The notes beneath the pieces are model-generated. The model searched no databases and was not told where the DNA came from. It worked only from the letters and a program-made list of their open reading frames with translations. A DNA stretch of 64,000 nucleotides from Myxococcales bacterium. GTDB lineage: Bacteria > Myxococcota > Myxococcia > Myxococcales > JAJYLH01. Location of the stretch: positions 62,001-126,000 of the forward strand of contig JAJYLH010000002.1 of the NCBI GenBank assembly GCA_021787845.1, read 5' to 3'. Position numbers and translations under genes: made by a program. Below, piece by piece: positions 45,665 through 56,375 of this stretch. Positions within the stretch are counted from its first letter, which is position 1; the number at the start of each line of letters is the position of its first letter.

Positions 45665-46361
45665 ATGAGGAGTGGAAGGGCTCGTGGGGTCCTCGCTCGG
45701 CGCCGCGCCCGCTCCGCCGGCACCGCCCGCCCAACTTGCCGGAAGTTCTGGCGGCGAACAAGACTGGGCGAGATTGGCGGGCGTCCCCGGTGGCGTCTCA
45801 GGCCCAGCGCCCTGGCGATCCACGGTGTTGCCTCTCCAGGCCGTCGCGACGGCAACGCCATCGGCCGGCGTCACCGGCCTCGCCGCCCGCCGATCGCCGA
45901 TCGCCGCAAGCACGAATCGCGCTAGCCCCCTGCGGTCCACGTCGAATTCTCCCGCGAACGGAGAGCTCGTTCGTTCCGGGGTGCCCCCTCGGTCGGGCCG
46001 CAATCAGATCGGCGAAATGAGCGAATCGAAATCGCACCGAACGGCTTGTCGGGGGGACCGCACCTCGCTCGCGTTTCTGGCCGCTCGTCGTGAGCGCAAC
46101 CAAAGAGACGAGCGGTTCTTGCCGAGCGTCATGCTCATCCCGCCGGGATGAGCGGCATGCCCACCTCGCTCGGTGCGGTCAACCGAAAAGCATCTCGCAC
46201 CGAAAACGAAACACGCCCTCCGAGCCGGCACCTCAACCACCGTCGTCTCCGCCCATCGGCGACAGGCGGTGTCGATCGGCGCTTCCGGAGCCGGTGAGGA
46301 GCAGCGGAACCCTTGGACGTGAGGGCTCCGGGATGGCACGCCGAGGCGAGACCGCCGCCCG
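45665..46361. other. Leader region of the sigma-54 activator, no separate gene
   Basis: The first 340 bases may encode an N-terminal extension of the activator but are of low complexity. A hairpin at 46133-46153 (GCTCATCCC and GGGATGAGC) lies 209 bp past the kinase gene that ends at 46362 and may end its transcript, although no T-run follows. Nothing else is recognised. Confidence 0.4.
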
Positions 46362-49300
46362 TCACAGCGGCAGGTCGACGACGAAGGTGGTTCCCTCGCC
46401 GGGGCGGGTGTGGACGCGGACCTCGCCGCGGTGGCCGTCGACGATGCGCTTGACGACCGCGAGCCCGAGACCGCTCCCCTTCGCCTTGGTGGTGAAGAAC
46501 GGCTCGAACAACCGCGGCGCGAGCTCCGGCGGAATGCCGGGGCCGTCGTCCTCCACCTCGATGCGCGCGACCGGCCGGTCGTGCGACGAAGCGAGAGCGA
46601 CGGAGACCTTGACGTGCCCGCCGCGCGGGACCGACTGGAGCGCGTTCGACAACAGGTTCACCACCGCCTGGTGGACGAGCCGCTCGTCGATGGGAACCGG
46701 GGGCAGGCCGGCGGCCGCCGCCACCGACAGCTCGATGGCCTCGACCGGAGTTCCCCGGCTCTTCTCCGAGGCCTGCGCGCTCTCGACCGCGTCGTAGAGG
46801 ACCTCGTCGAGCGCGCCGGGCCTCAGGAGCGGTTCCGGGGGGCGGGTGTAGTCGAGCAGGTCGCCGACGATGCGGTTCAAGCGGTCCGCCTCGTCGCGGA
46901 TGAGGTCGTAGAGCCGCTGCGCGTCGCCGGAGAGCGCCACCAGCTTCGAGAGCGAACCCAAGCTGGTGAAGATGACACCCAACGGATTACGAACTTCATG
47001 CGCCACTAGCGCTGCCAGCTCCCCGAGCGCAGCCAGCCTCTCCTTGCGCACCAGCTGCTCCTGGGTCCTCTCCAGCTCGACCAGCGATTTCTCCAGGGCC
47101 TCGTTCAACCGCCCGCGTTCGACCGCGCTCGCCACCTGGCTGCCGATGGCCGCGACCCGAGCGGACTCGGATTCGGAGAGCGTCTCGACCCGGGTGTCGT
47201 CGGTCAGGATGACAGCCCCGATGGTGCGCTCGCCCGCGTCGAGCGGCAGCCCATACGTCCACCTCGGCCGCCAGCCGAGCGCTTTCTCGACTTCGCCCGC
47301 GAACACGTTCTGCGCGAACGCGGGGTCCTGAACCGCCTGATGCGCGCGGATGGCCTGGGCGGTGACGGACCCCGGCGTCGAGCGGCCGATCACGAGCTGG
47401 CGGGCTCCCGCCGACACCTCGCGGCTCAGACCCCTGACGTGCAGCGCGTCGTCGGCCGGGTCGATGAGGAAGACGAGGCACGCGCGCACGCCGATGAGGT
47501 GCGCCAGCCGGGTCGCCACCTGGTCCAGCGCCTCGCCCAGCGGCGCCTCTCCGACGAGCGCGCGCCCCGCCTCCGCGACGATCGACAAGTCCTCCACGCT
47601 CTGCCGCGCCTCGTCGTAGAGCTGCGCGTTGCCGAGGGCGACGGCGATTTGGCTCGCGAGCACGCCCACCACCTGGAGCTCTTCCGGCGAGAAGGAGCGC
47701 TGCTGCTTTCTTCCGATGAGCAGCGCCCCCCGGTCGAGCGCGCGCGCGGCCTTCGAGCCCGGGATGAGCAGCGGCGCTGCCGCCAGGCTGGTGACGCCGA
47801 TCCGCCGGCAGAAGGACCGGGTGGGTTCGGGCATCTCGTCGCTGACCAGCGCCACCGGCCCTTCGCTCTTGAGCGCCCGCGCGATGGCCGGGTCGCCGAC
47901 CGTCAAGGTCTCCGTGATCCGCGCCGGCTCCGCGGGAAGGCCGAAATCGGCGGCGGACCGGTAGACGACCCCGTCGCGCACGTAGACCTGGACCGCGTCC
48001 GCTTCCAGCGCGCGGGCGAGCCGCTCCACCGCTTCCGGTAGAATCCGCCGCGCGTCCAGCGACCGCGCGAGCACGTCGCCGACCTCGTGCACCAGCTCGA
48101 GCTCGGCCGTGCGGCGGGTGGCGTCCTGGAAGAGCCGCGCGTTGTCCACCGCCACCGCGATCTCCGAGCAGATGGCGAGCAGCAGGCTCACCTCCTCGTT
48201 CGAACAGGAGCGGTCGGCGCGCGCCACCGCGACCAGCCCGATCGGCCGGTCCTGGGCGATCAGGGGCACGACGCAGGCGAAGGCGAGGCCGCGCGCGGCC
48301 GCCAGCTCCTCGACCTCCCAGACCCCCAGCTCCGCTGCTGCCCCTCGGCTTGGCTCTCGGGCAGCAAGAGCACGCCGGGCGAGCCCCGCGCCGACCCGGG
48401 CGTGCCCGAGCCGACCGGGCAGCGGGCCGAGCGGTCCGGAAGCCGCGCCGTCGACCAGCTCCTCGGCGAGCGGATCGTACAGCCATAGCGCAGACAGCTC
48501 CGCCCCCAGCGCCCAGCAGATGCGGTGGTTGACCGCCGGCAGGAGCCGTTCGAGGCCCAGCTCCGCGCAGTCGGCGGCGACGTCGTTGAGAACGGAGAGC
48601 TCGCGCACGCGCCGCTTCTGTTCCGCGAACAGCTCCCCCGACTGCAACGCCATCGCGAGGTAGTCGGCGACCGCGCGCAACCGCTGGAGGTCCGACTCCT
48701 CGAAGACCGGCGTGCCCGCCCGCGGGTCGGTCGGCAGCCGCTGGGCCACCAGGCAGCCGAGAGGCCTGCCGCTCGTCACCAGCGGTGCCGCTGCCAGGTG
48801 TCCCGCCGCCGGCGGGAGCATCCACGCGTCGGAGATAGCGACGTTCTGGCGAATGGCGCTCAGGCCCAACTGGCGGGCGTGCTCCAGCGTTTCGTGGGCG
48901 ACCTCATCGGAGACGGCGCCGGGCGAGGGCGGCTCGAAGCCGTCGTGGAGGCAGGTCGTCAGCGCCAACTGCGTCGCCTCGAGGCCCGGCTTCAGCTCGA
49001 GGAGGAAGACCTCCTGCGCGCCGACCAGCGCCGCTGCCGTCCTCACCGCGAGCCGCGAGACCCGGGGGAGGTCGTGCTCGCCGGCGATGGTTCGCCCGAG
49101 CTCGAAGAGGCTCTGGAGGTCGTGGACCTGCCGGCTCGACTCGCGCAGGAGCCGCTGGTGCGTGAGGGCGGCCCCGAGCGGGGCGCCCAGGGACTGGAGA
49201 AGCGCCCGGTCCTCGGCGGTGAAGGGCTTGGGATCCTGGCGCGCGACGACGAGGAGCCCGAAGGAGTCCCCGCCGCCCCAGAACGGGGTCGCGAGCGCCT

Positions 49301-49955
49301 CCTCGATGGCCGCCGCGCCAAGGGCCGCGGCGAGGTCCGGCGGCGAAGAGGCTCGGCCGAAGGCCATCTGCCCCTCGCAGCGCTCGAGCGCGAATGCCGC
49401 GGCGAGGGCGGCGAGGCCGTGCTCGCGCTCGGGGGGGGCGGTCGGTGCGAACGGGCGCATCTCGGTCCCGACCCGTTCGAACAGGGCCGCGAAGTCGGCC
49501 GCCGTCGCCCGCGCGACCAACTCCATTTCCGCGACCAGCCGGTGTCCGCCGTCGAGCGCGCCCACCACCGAGGCGAGCTCGATGAGCGGCCGGACCCGTT
49601 CTGGTTCGCCCGGAGCGACCGGGGTGGCCGGGTCGAGGACGAGGAAGAATGTGGTGCGGTGGCGGCCGGCCCCGGTCGAGCGGGACTGCCGGGAGACGCG
49701 CGCCCGCGCCTGGCGCCGATGGCCACCGGGAGCGATAATGGAAAGCGTGAACGGTGCCGCCTGGCGTGCGGCTTCGAGGAGGGAGGTCCCAATGGGTGGG
49801 GCGAGAACCTCCTCCAGCGCCGCGCCGGCGAGGTCGTCCGCCGAGCGCCCGGTGAGACCGGCGGCAGCAGGGTTCGCAAAGGCGATGCGACCGTCTTCGA
49901 CCACCAGCACCGCTGCCGGAAGAGAGCAGAGCAACTCTTTCTCGGGAGCCCTCAC
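46362..49955 (-). CDS. Large PAS/multi-GAF sensor histidine kinase
   Basis: 1197 residues from GTG 49955. A PAS domain (about 10-120; LPAAVLVVEDGRIAFANPAAAGLTG) is followed by four or five GAF domains over about 140-960 (for example VVPLIAQDRPIGLVAVARADRS and LLIGRKQQRSFSPEELQVVGVLASQIAVALGNA in part). The HisKA motif ALVAHEVRNPLG contains His986, and the HATPase has NLLSNALQSV, DDGPGIPPE and GSGLGLAVVKRI. No membrane helix is seen. The GAF array suggests integration of several small-molecule or redox cues. No response regulator is adjacent, but the sigma-54 activator gene lies downstream in the same direction. Confidence 0.93.
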   Translation of the reverse strand: MRAPEKELLCSLPAAVLVVEDGRIAFANPAAAGLTGRSADDLAGAALEEVLAPPIGTSLLEAARQAAPFTLSIIAPGGHRRQARARVSRQSRSTGAGRHRTTFFLVLDPATPVAPGEPERVRPLIELASVVGALDGGHRLVAEMELVARATAADFAALFERVGTEMRPFAPTAPPEREHGLAALAAAFALERCEGQMAFGRASSPPDLAAALGAAAIEEALATPFWGGGDSFGLLVVARQDPKPFTAEDRALLQSLGAPLGAALTHQRLLRESSRQVHDLQSLFELGRTIAGEHDLPRVSRLAVRTAAALVGAQEVFLLELKPGLEATQLALTTCLHDGFEPPSPGAVSDEVAHETLEHARQLGLSAIRQNVAISDAWMLPPAAGHLAAAPLVTSGRPLGCLVAQRLPTDPRAGTPVFEESDLQRLRAVADYLAMALQSGELFAEQKRRVRELSVLNDVAADCAELGLERLLPAVNHRICWALGAELSALWLYDPLAEELVDGAASGPLGPLPGRLGHARVGAGLARRALAAREPSRGAAAELGVWEVEELAAARGLAFACVVPLIAQDRPIGLVAVARADRSCSNEEVSLLLAICSEIAVAVDNARLFQDATRRTAELELVHEVGDVLARSLDARRILPEAVERLARALEADAVQVYVRDGVVYRSAADFGLPAEPARITETLTVGDPAIARALKSEGPVALVSDEMPEPTRSFCRRIGVTSLAAAPLLIPGSKAARALDRGALLIGRKQQRSFSPEELQVVGVLASQIAVALGNAQLYDEARQSVEDLSIVAEAGRALVGEAPLGEALDQVATRLAHLIGVRACLVFLIDPADDALHVRGLSREVSAGARQLVIGRSTPGSVTAQAIRAHQAVQDPAFAQNVFAGEVEKALGWRPRWTYGLPLDAGERTIGAVILTDDTRVETLSESESARVAAIGSQVASAVERGRLNEALEKSLVELERTQEQLVRKERLAALGELAALVAHEVRNPLGVIFTSLGSLSKLVALSGDAQRLYDLIRDEADRLNRIVGDLLDYTRPPEPLLRPGALDEVLYDAVESAQASEKSRGTPVEAIELSVAAAAGLPPVPIDERLVHQAVVNLLSNALQSVPRGGHVKVSVALASSHDRPVARIEVEDDGPGIPPELAPRLFEPFFTTKAKGSGLGLAVVKRIVDGHRGEVRVHTRPGEGTTFVVDLPL

Positions 49956-50566
49956 GTCGGCCTTCTCGCGGTGCGTTGGGCGCCGCCGCGCGACTCGACC
50001 GGCGCGCGGTCGGGCCACTCGCACCGGGGAGTCAGAAACGTCCGCGAGGGTCCCGCGATTTCCAGGTGGTCCGACGTCGTCGCTTCTCCTCGGCCCTCGA
50101 GCGTTTCTATCACCCGCGTGCGCAAACGCTGGGTGGCGGCGCTCGAGACGAACAGCCCTTCGGTTGGGCAAGCCGCCTCGTCGCCTCGGGCGAGGGCTCG
50201 CCGCGCGACGCAGTGAGCGGCTCGGCCGGCGCCGAGCGGATGCGACAGCGCGGCGACGGCCGACGGCTGGAGCTCTGGCTTCGCGATGGCCCGGACGAAC
50301 ATCGATTAGCACCCACGTGCGCTCGTCCCATGCGCCGAACCTCGATTGTATCGCCGCCAACGAGATCGAGGGCGGAAGGGTGGGCTGGAGAAGGCGGTCG
50401 AGAGGTTCTCGGACCCTTTGGGTGCGTGTCCACCTTGTGCCAAGGAGGAAGCCGAGGCGAGGCCGTGGGGAGGAGTCACAGGACGGCGAGCCGTTGGGAG
50501 GTGAGGCCGAATCGCCGACAACCCGAGCGAACCGGCATCCCATTTCGACGGCATCGGCTTCGACCT
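49956..50566. other. Intergenic region, no gene recognised
   Basis: 611 bases between the kinase start and the nitronate monooxygenase stop. Frames on both strands give Arg/Ser/Pro-rich products without domain similarity. The kinase promoter should lie near 49960-50100. No strong hairpin or repeat was found. Confidence 0.45.
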
Positions 50567-51598
<1,032 letters not shown>

Positions 51599-51599
51599 T

Positions 51600-51836
51600 C
51601 AAATTGCGGCTCTCCGAATCTGTGCGTGTTGCGGGCGAGAGAAGGAAGCCGGACACGTGAGTGTCCGGGTGCAGGCACCGCGTTCGTCGATCGTGAGAAC
51701 ACCACCTCAAGATCTTCGCGTCGGGCGACAGGACGGTCGGAGAGCGGCGAATGGCACTGCCCAACCCGACACTCACGTGTCCGGCTCCAAGAGCGGCGCT
51801 TTCCACGCACAGATTCTGTTGAGGAGCCCCAAATGC
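51600..51836. repeat. Long inverted-repeat element with CCGGACACGTGAGTGTCCGG core
   Basis: Left arm (51600-51668) and right arm (51766-51836) are imperfect inverted copies of about 68 bp. The right arm contains CACAGATTCTGTTGAGGAGC and the left its reverse complement with changes. The left arm ends in a perfect 20-bp palindrome at 51649-51668. A single copy of the right arm recurs at 56376-56452. Degenerate partial copies, GTCCGGCTCCAACGACGG near 52000 and GGAGCCGGAGAGG near 51897, follow. Confidence 0.75.
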
Positions 51837-51870
51837 CTGCCCGGTTGGCGCACTCCCAGGCGCTCGTTGA

Positions 51871-51996
51871 AAGCCCTGCCGCCTGAACGGTCGTTGGAGC
51901 CGGAGAGGTCTTTGTCCGGGTTCATGCACGGCCGCGGGCTGCGGCGGCAAGGGTCAAGGCACGGGTGGCGGCGGCAAAGGCAAGGGCGGACACTGA
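51871..51996 (+). other. Possible 3' remnant of a Gly/Lys/Cys-rich small protein
   Basis: After a stop at 51868 the frame reads through GLCPGSCTAAGCGGKG and a GGGGKGKGGH ending before TGA at 51994. The composition is that of small low-complexity metal-buffering proteins, but there is no start codon and the 5' side is a repeat element. It may be the stump of a gene cut by repeat insertion; this is tentative. Confidence 0.2.
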
Positions 51997-52057
51997 CCGT
52001 CCGGCTCCAACGACGGTTCCAACTCCAAACAACGCAGAGCCCGCCTTCCCGCGGCGC

Positions 52058-52621
52058 TCATCTTCGGCGCACGACGCGGGTGCCCGCGAGCAAGTCGTGC
52101 AGGCAGCGGCGGTCTCGACGAAGCGCGAAGACGGCGTCGACGAGGTAGACGGCACCCAGGGCCACGAGCCACGTGGGGCTCTTCGCGTGATTCGAAGCCA
52201 CGAGCGCCAAGAGCGGCATCAGGAGCACTGGCAACTCACGCAGCAACGTCCCTTTCGTCAGCCCCGGGTTCCCGCCCCCGACCAGTTCGACGCGAGTTCC
52301 GAACGCCAGCTTCCCCAGCGATCGACCTCGGAACGCGACGAGCAAGGACTCGGCGATGATACCCGGCAGGATGAAGGCGAACGGAATCCAGTCCGGATCT
52401 TCTGCGTCCCACCACCTCCACGCCAGCGCAACGTAGAACGTGCCGAGAAAGGCAACGAAGATGAACCCGAAGTCGATGATCCTCGCCCCGATGCGAGCGG
52501 AGTACGAGGCGGAGGGGGCGCCGGGTCCTCCCTGCGCGCCATCCGCGGTCGCGGCGAGATCGGCTCGCGGTGGCGCGTAGGGATTCGAAGTCCCTGCTCT
52601 TTCGCCATTCGGGACGGGCAT
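52058..52621 (-). CDS. RDD family membrane protein
   Basis: 187 residues. RIGARIIDFGFIFVAFLGTFYVAL carries the family Arg and Asp; later GRSLGKLAFGTRVELVGGG and RRCLHDLLAGTRVV complete the RDD pattern. Three membrane helices are predictable (about 45-70, 80-100 and 130-165). The N-terminal 35 residues are a Pro/Ala-rich cytoplasmic tail. RDD proteins are thought to transport small ions; the substrate here is unknown. Confidence 0.88.
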   Translation of the reverse strand: MPVPNGERAGTSNPYAPPRADLAATADGAQGGPGAPSASYSARIGARIIDFGFIFVAFLGTFYVALAWRWWDAEDPDWIPFAFILPGIIAESLLVAFRGRSLGKLAFGTRVELVGGGNPGLTKGTLLRELPVLLMPLLALVASNHAKSPTWLVALGAVYLVDAVFALRRDRRCLHDLLAGTRVVRRR

Positions 52622-52633
52622 CGCTCGTTCAGG

Positions 52634-53641
52634 CTACAAGAGATGCACGTTGACCGTCCTGCCCTGTCCGCCGAAGGCCATCCCGAGCGAGAGCAGGAAG
52701 GTCGGCGCGTAGGTCGACGAGGTCGTCGTCTTTCCCGTGGCGTCGTCGAAGTTGTCGGCCGTCGCGGCGTAGAACGGGAGCGTGGCGCCGAGCTGGACGA
52801 AGAGACGGATGGTGCTCGCGCGGAGCAGCTCGTAGCCCAGGGTGACCTCTCCTTGCAGTCCGGTCTTGCTGTAGGAGTGGCTGCTGTTCGAAACGGCCAC
52901 TCCGCCCCAGGAGATGCCGCCACCGACGTAGGGGCTCGCGTTGGCAGTGGGGTTCAGGAAGTACAGTCCCTGCAACCTGAGCCACGAGCCGCTCACGGCT
53001 CCGTTGGAGCTGTCGGTGTTCGTGGGGGGCGAGTAAGCCAAGCCGAGGGAGGCGTCGATTCCCCACGAATCGAGCTCGTAGCGCCAGCCGAGGCCGAAGC
53101 CCGGGCCGCCCTGGTAGCCGGCGCCGGCGATGGCCGAGTAGCCCAGGTTCGCGTACCAGAGCGAATCCGCGGCGACCCGCAGCGGCGCCGCCTGCTTCAC
53201 GGTCACGTTGTCGCGGGTGAGCTCGGCGCCGGCGGCGCTCGACATCGGCGTGCCGGTCAGCAGCGACCGCACCATCTGATCGTAAAGCGCCGGCAGCTCG
53301 TCGAGGCTCGTCGCCGTCGCCGTCCGGTTTCCCTTCGGGCCGGTCAGCGTCGCGTCGATGGTGTTCCCGAGCTTCACGTCGGCCATCGTCCAGGTCTCGG
53401 TGCAGTTCGTGTCGCTCACCTTGCCCGCGCCGTCCTTGGTCAACGTCTGCTCGAGCAGGATGCGCGCCGACGCGCGGTCCTGCGGGCTGAGCGTGTCGTG
53501 CGCGGTATCGACCTCGACGCAGACGTCGGCCCGCGCCGCTCCGGCCGCGAGAAGCACGGCGCACGCGACGAGCAGAACCATCGGGTTGCGAAGACCAGTC
53601 ATCGACGACGCGTGGAACATCACTTGGCGATCGGGTCTCAT
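52634..53641 (-). CDS. Exported outer-membrane barrel-like protein
   Basis: 335 residues from ATG 53641, with AAAGGAGA upstream. A signal peptide ends near AAGAARADV. Residues about 45-130 form an exported domain that includes a Cys pair. The remainder is strand-rich with Gly and aromatic periodicity (YQGGPGFGLGWRYELDSWGIDASLGLAYSP in part; YVGGGISWGGVAVSNSSHSYSKTGLQGEVTLGYELL in part), consistent with a beta-barrel. It is close to the RDD gene in the same direction. The function is unknown. Confidence 0.75.
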   Translation of the reverse strand: MRPDRQVMFHASSMTGLRNPMVLLVACAVLLAAGAARADVCVEVDTAHDTLSPQDRASARILLEQTLTKDGAGKVSDTNCTETWTMADVKLGNTIDATLTGPKGNRTATATSLDELPALYDQMVRSLLTGTPMSSAAGAELTRDNVTVKQAAPLRVAADSLWYANLGYSAIAGAGYQGGPGFGLGWRYELDSWGIDASLGLAYSPPTNTDSSNGAVSGSWLRLQGLYFLNPTANASPYVGGGISWGGVAVSNSSHSYSKTGLQGEVTLGYELLRASTIRLFVQLGATLPFYAATADNFDDATGKTTTSSTYAPTFLLSLGMAFGGQGRTVNVHLL

Positions 53642-54250
53642 GCTTGTCTCCTTTCGATGCGGTGTCACGCTTGCCTCTTGGCGATGGGTCTTGCGCCCGC
53701 CGCTTCTAGCACGAGCCGTGCCATCACCGCCAACCGCGCGATCGGGCCTGAGGACCGGCTTTGCGGCGGCGATCCTGACGCGAAGCGTCGGACGCTACTC
53801 AGGCCGATGGAGCGCCATCCGACCCGGCAGGGGATTTCGCGCGCCGCGGGGCAGTGCGTCGAACTTTATGCGCAGGATAGAGAGCGCGTCGCCCTGGGCG
53901 GGCTCGTTTCCACGCGCAGATGGGGGCGCCGCTCGATCGGGCCGCGACATGCGTGTCGCGGGCGGCGTTGCCTGCACTGCACCGTTCGATGAGCTCTTCG
54001 GCTCTCGCTTCTTCCTCGGGGCGCTGACGGCGGCGCCAGTCGAAGCCGCGACAGCTCTGTCGCGAGGCACGGCCGAGAGGCGCGCGGCCAAACAGGATTC
54101 GGGTCAGGCGACGCCGAGCCCCATGCGCCACGCCCGATACCTCTTGACGGCCAGCCCGCGGCATGCCAATGTCGCGGCCCAACGGAAGAGGTGCCCGCGG
54201 CTCGCGGGTCGAGGTTCGGGCAGGTCGCCTGCCGAGGCGAAGGAGGATGG
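53642..54250. other. Intergenic region, no gene recognised
   Basis: 609 bases between divergent genes. Frames present (for example 53795-54091 minus) are Arg/Pro/Ala-rich without domain signatures. Promoters of the flanking genes should lie at the edges. No clear repeat family member was found here. Confidence 0.45.
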
Positions 54251-54694
54251 ATGAAGAGGCTAGCATTGGTCGCGGGAGCTCTGCTGGCGTTGGTCTTCGT
54301 GCCGGGTTGCCATCACGACGACAGAGCGCTCGACGCGGCGGTGGAGATAACTCCGGGCATGTGGAAGGTGACGGCGACCGAGGGAATCAAAGGGGTGCCC
54401 TCGAGCACGCAACAGCACTCGGGAAGCCATTGCGTCACCGCCAAGGATCTGGCGAAGGGGTATCGACAGTGGATCCCCGAACTGGGAGGGTGCACCTCGA
54501 AGAACTTCGTCGCGGGCGCGAACAAGATCAACTGGGATCTGGCCTGCACGGGTAACTACAAGGGCACGGGCTCGGGAGATGTCGTGTTCTCGGGTGATTC
54601 CTACGAAGGCGAGGTCACCATCCACGTCGTCTACTTCCCGCATCCGGTCTTCCACCTCAAGCTGACCGGCACGCGGACTGGAGATTGCCCGTAG
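54251..54694 (+). CDS. DUF3617-like lipoprotein
   Basis: 147 residues from ATG 54251, with GGAGG upstream. The leader ALLALVFVPGC ends in a lipobox Cys. The mature part has the DUF3617 pattern: EITPGMWKVTATEG, a CVTAKDL segment, CTSKNFVAGANKINWDLAC and a closing beta strand pair ending TGDC. Four cysteines are likely paired. Family members are periplasmic proteins of unknown function. Confidence 0.8.
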   Translation: MKRLALVAGALLALVFVPGCHHDDRALDAAVEITPGMWKVTATEGIKGVPSSTQQHSGSHCVTAKDLAKGYRQWIPELGGCTSKNFVAGANKINWDLACTGNYKGTGSGDVVFSGDSYEGEVTIHVVYFPHPVFHLKLTGTRTGDCP

Positions 54695-54802
54695 CCCGCT
54701 TTCGAGCCCTGCGCTGGTCAGGAGTGTGCCAGCCCGAATCGGTGCGGCTCCTCCAGACCGACAGAATCCCTTGGTCTTGAGCGCCGCTCCCTGACGTTCG
54801 CG

Positions 54803-54949
54803 GTATTGATCGTTGCGAAAGTAGCCCCAGTCGGGACCTCGTGGCGCGGGCGTCCTCGCCTGTGAAAGCCACAACGAAGGCTACACGGGCGGGGACGCCT
54901 GTGCCACGCTGGTAGCCCGAGGCGCAGACGCTTTCGCAACGATTGATAC
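54803..54949. repeat. 147-bp imperfect inverted repeat
   Basis: Begins GTATTGATCGTTGCGAAAG and ends in the inverse, CTTTCGCAACGATTGATAC. Arms of about 58 bp continue inward to GTGGCGCGGGCGTCCTCGCC and GGCGGGGACGCCTGTGCCAC. The inner arms reappear at 61049-61141, so this is another mobile-type palindromic family. It lies in the 431-bp gap between the DUF3617 gene and the next membrane-protein gene. Confidence 0.8.
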
Positions 54950-55125
54950 AGACGTGCCCGCCCTTCGGGCCAGGGCGTCGATGTCCAGCCCAATCGAGGG
55001 CGAGCCTGGAAAGACAGTCACGCGATCGGAAGCCGGGCATCCGTACCGCGACCGTCAGGGAGCAGCGCCCCGCCGCGCGAATCATCGTAATCCGCGGGAG
55101 CCGCGCCCGACGCGAACAGCGTCCT

Positions 55126-55683
55126 TCACTCGCCCGCTTCCGGGCGGGCATCGACCGCCGGCGCGGGGCCGAGCAGGCGCCAGTGGACCAGCCGCTTCGA
55201 TGCGGGCGCGATGTAGAGGCGGACCCGTTCGCGCTCGTGCCGTCCCAGGAGCCAGGCGCGAATCCGACCGACGCTCGCCTCGTGACCGACGATGTCGTCG
55301 TGGTCGATGACACCGCAGTAGTAATGTTTGTAGGTGTTTCCCTCCCCGGTCGTGTTCACGTGGACGTCCATGACGAGCGGCCCTTCGGCGACGATCATCC
55401 GCCCGGAGAGGAAGTCCCTCAGCGCCGGGATGAGCCAAAGCCAGGCGACGAACAGCGCGATGCCGCCGCCGAAAACGAGCGGGCCCAAAGCCTGATGGAC
55501 CACGTGGGCCCGGGTCAGGTGGGCAAGCGGGTGGTGGCCGAAGTCGGTGAGCCCGGCCCATGCGGCTGCGCCGGCGGCGGCGAGCACGACCACGAGCGGC
55601 GGCACCACGGCGGTGAAGAAGAACAAGAGCCGGTCGCCGAACCCCATGCCTTGGTAGCGCTCCGATTGCCCAAGCCAACTCAT
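55126..55683 (-). CDS. Two-helix membrane protein, hypothetical
   Basis: 185 residues from ATG 55683. Two membrane helices, LLFFFTAVVPPLVVVLAAAG (about 18-42) and QALGPLVFGGGIALFVAWLWL (about 63-85), are followed by a soluble C-terminal domain of about 90 residues with MDVHVNTTGEGNTYKHYYCGVIDHDDIVGHEASVGRIRAWLL (in part). The His/Asp-rich YCGVIDHDDIVGH is notable. No family is recognised. Confidence 0.65.
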   Translation of the reverse strand: MSWLGQSERYQGMGFGDRLLFFFTAVVPPLVVVLAAAGAAAWAGLTDFGHHPLAHLTRAHVVHQALGPLVFGGGIALFVAWLWLIPALRDFLSGRMIVAEGPLVMDVHVNTTGEGNTYKHYYCGVIDHDDIVGHEASVGRIRAWLLGRHERERVRLYIAPASKRLVHWRLLGPAPAVDARPEAGE

Positions 55684-55821
55684 CGCGTCACCCGACCGTC
55701 CGCATGCTGGCCGATCCATCCTCGCGACGCGCGAAGGACACGCTCGGCCGCCGTCGCGCCCATCATGACCGGTTGGACCGCCCTTGGCAAGCACCGAGCG
55801 AAAAGCGCCAGGAGGTGGGAT

Positions 55822-55950
55822 GGTGGGGTCAACCGGATAAGCAATCCCGCGAAAATCCATGCGACTGTCCGTTCCCGGGTCCGCCAAACGAAGCGGAACC
55901 CCTCGGCGAGCGCCGCGATGATGGGTTTCGCCGTCGCTCCACCCATCCTG
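55822..55950. repeat. Two dispersed repeats: GTCAACC-GGATAAGCA and GGGTGGAGCG families
   Basis: GGTGGGGTCAACCGGATAAG at 55822 is the terminal-repeat sequence of the element inserted at 56692-56852. At 55886-55950 is an inverted copy of the GATGGGTTTCGC...CCACCCATCC palindrome also seen at 17095 and 61287. Both are non-coding. Confidence 0.7.
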
Positions 55951-55976
55951 CCCGCTGGCTCACGGGCGGGAACGCA

Positions 55977-56236
55977 CCTGAGCGAGCCGGAAAGCCCGTG
56001 AGCGGAAGTCTCCGATGCGGCATGTCCTGGACAGCAGTTCGTGCCTTACTCCTTAGCGCCCGCTATCCGGTTCGTTCAGGTTGAAACCATGCCTATCCTC
56101 TTCACACCCTTGGGCGCGCCGGATGGTTTGAGCCGCGTGGCGTCAGCCCGCGGTAGCCGCCGGGAACCGCGGGCTGACGCCACGCGGCTCAAGCCCTATG
56201 GCCTGCGAAGTGGGCAACCTGAACGAAGGCGATAGC
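55977..56236. repeat. Nested inverted repeats around a perfect 27-bp-arm hairpin
   Basis: CCTGAGCGAGCCGGAAAGC (55977) is the reverse of the arm at 4463. Arms at 56062-56083 and 56215-56236 (GCTATCCGG...CAGGTTG and its inverse) enclose a second pair at 56128-56154 and 56166-56192: 27 bases, perfectly complementary, loop 11, beginning TTGAGCCGCGTGGCGTCAGC. The layered structure suggests one repeat inserted into another. It lies in an 860-bp stretch with no gene. Confidence 0.85.
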
Positions 56237-56375
56237 CCCTTGCGGATATTCTTGGCCGTCCAACAATACCTGTGCGCGCTATGGACGAGAGGTGGAAGCC
56301 GAGGCGTTCGTTGGTCAGGAGATCTGCGCCTCGGTTTCCGCATCGGGCGATCCATATCTCGAAGAGCGGCAGGGC

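Noticed and set aside
46362-50543. Longer form of the GAF kinase starting at 50543
   Set aside because: The extra 196 residues are Arg/Pro-rich without domain similarity; GTG 49955 has a ribosome site and directly precedes the PAS domain.
55680-55946. Minus-strand 88-codon frame 'MGGATAKPIIAALAEGF...'
   Set aside because: It is a translation of a dispersed palindromic repeat and intergenic DNA, not a gene.
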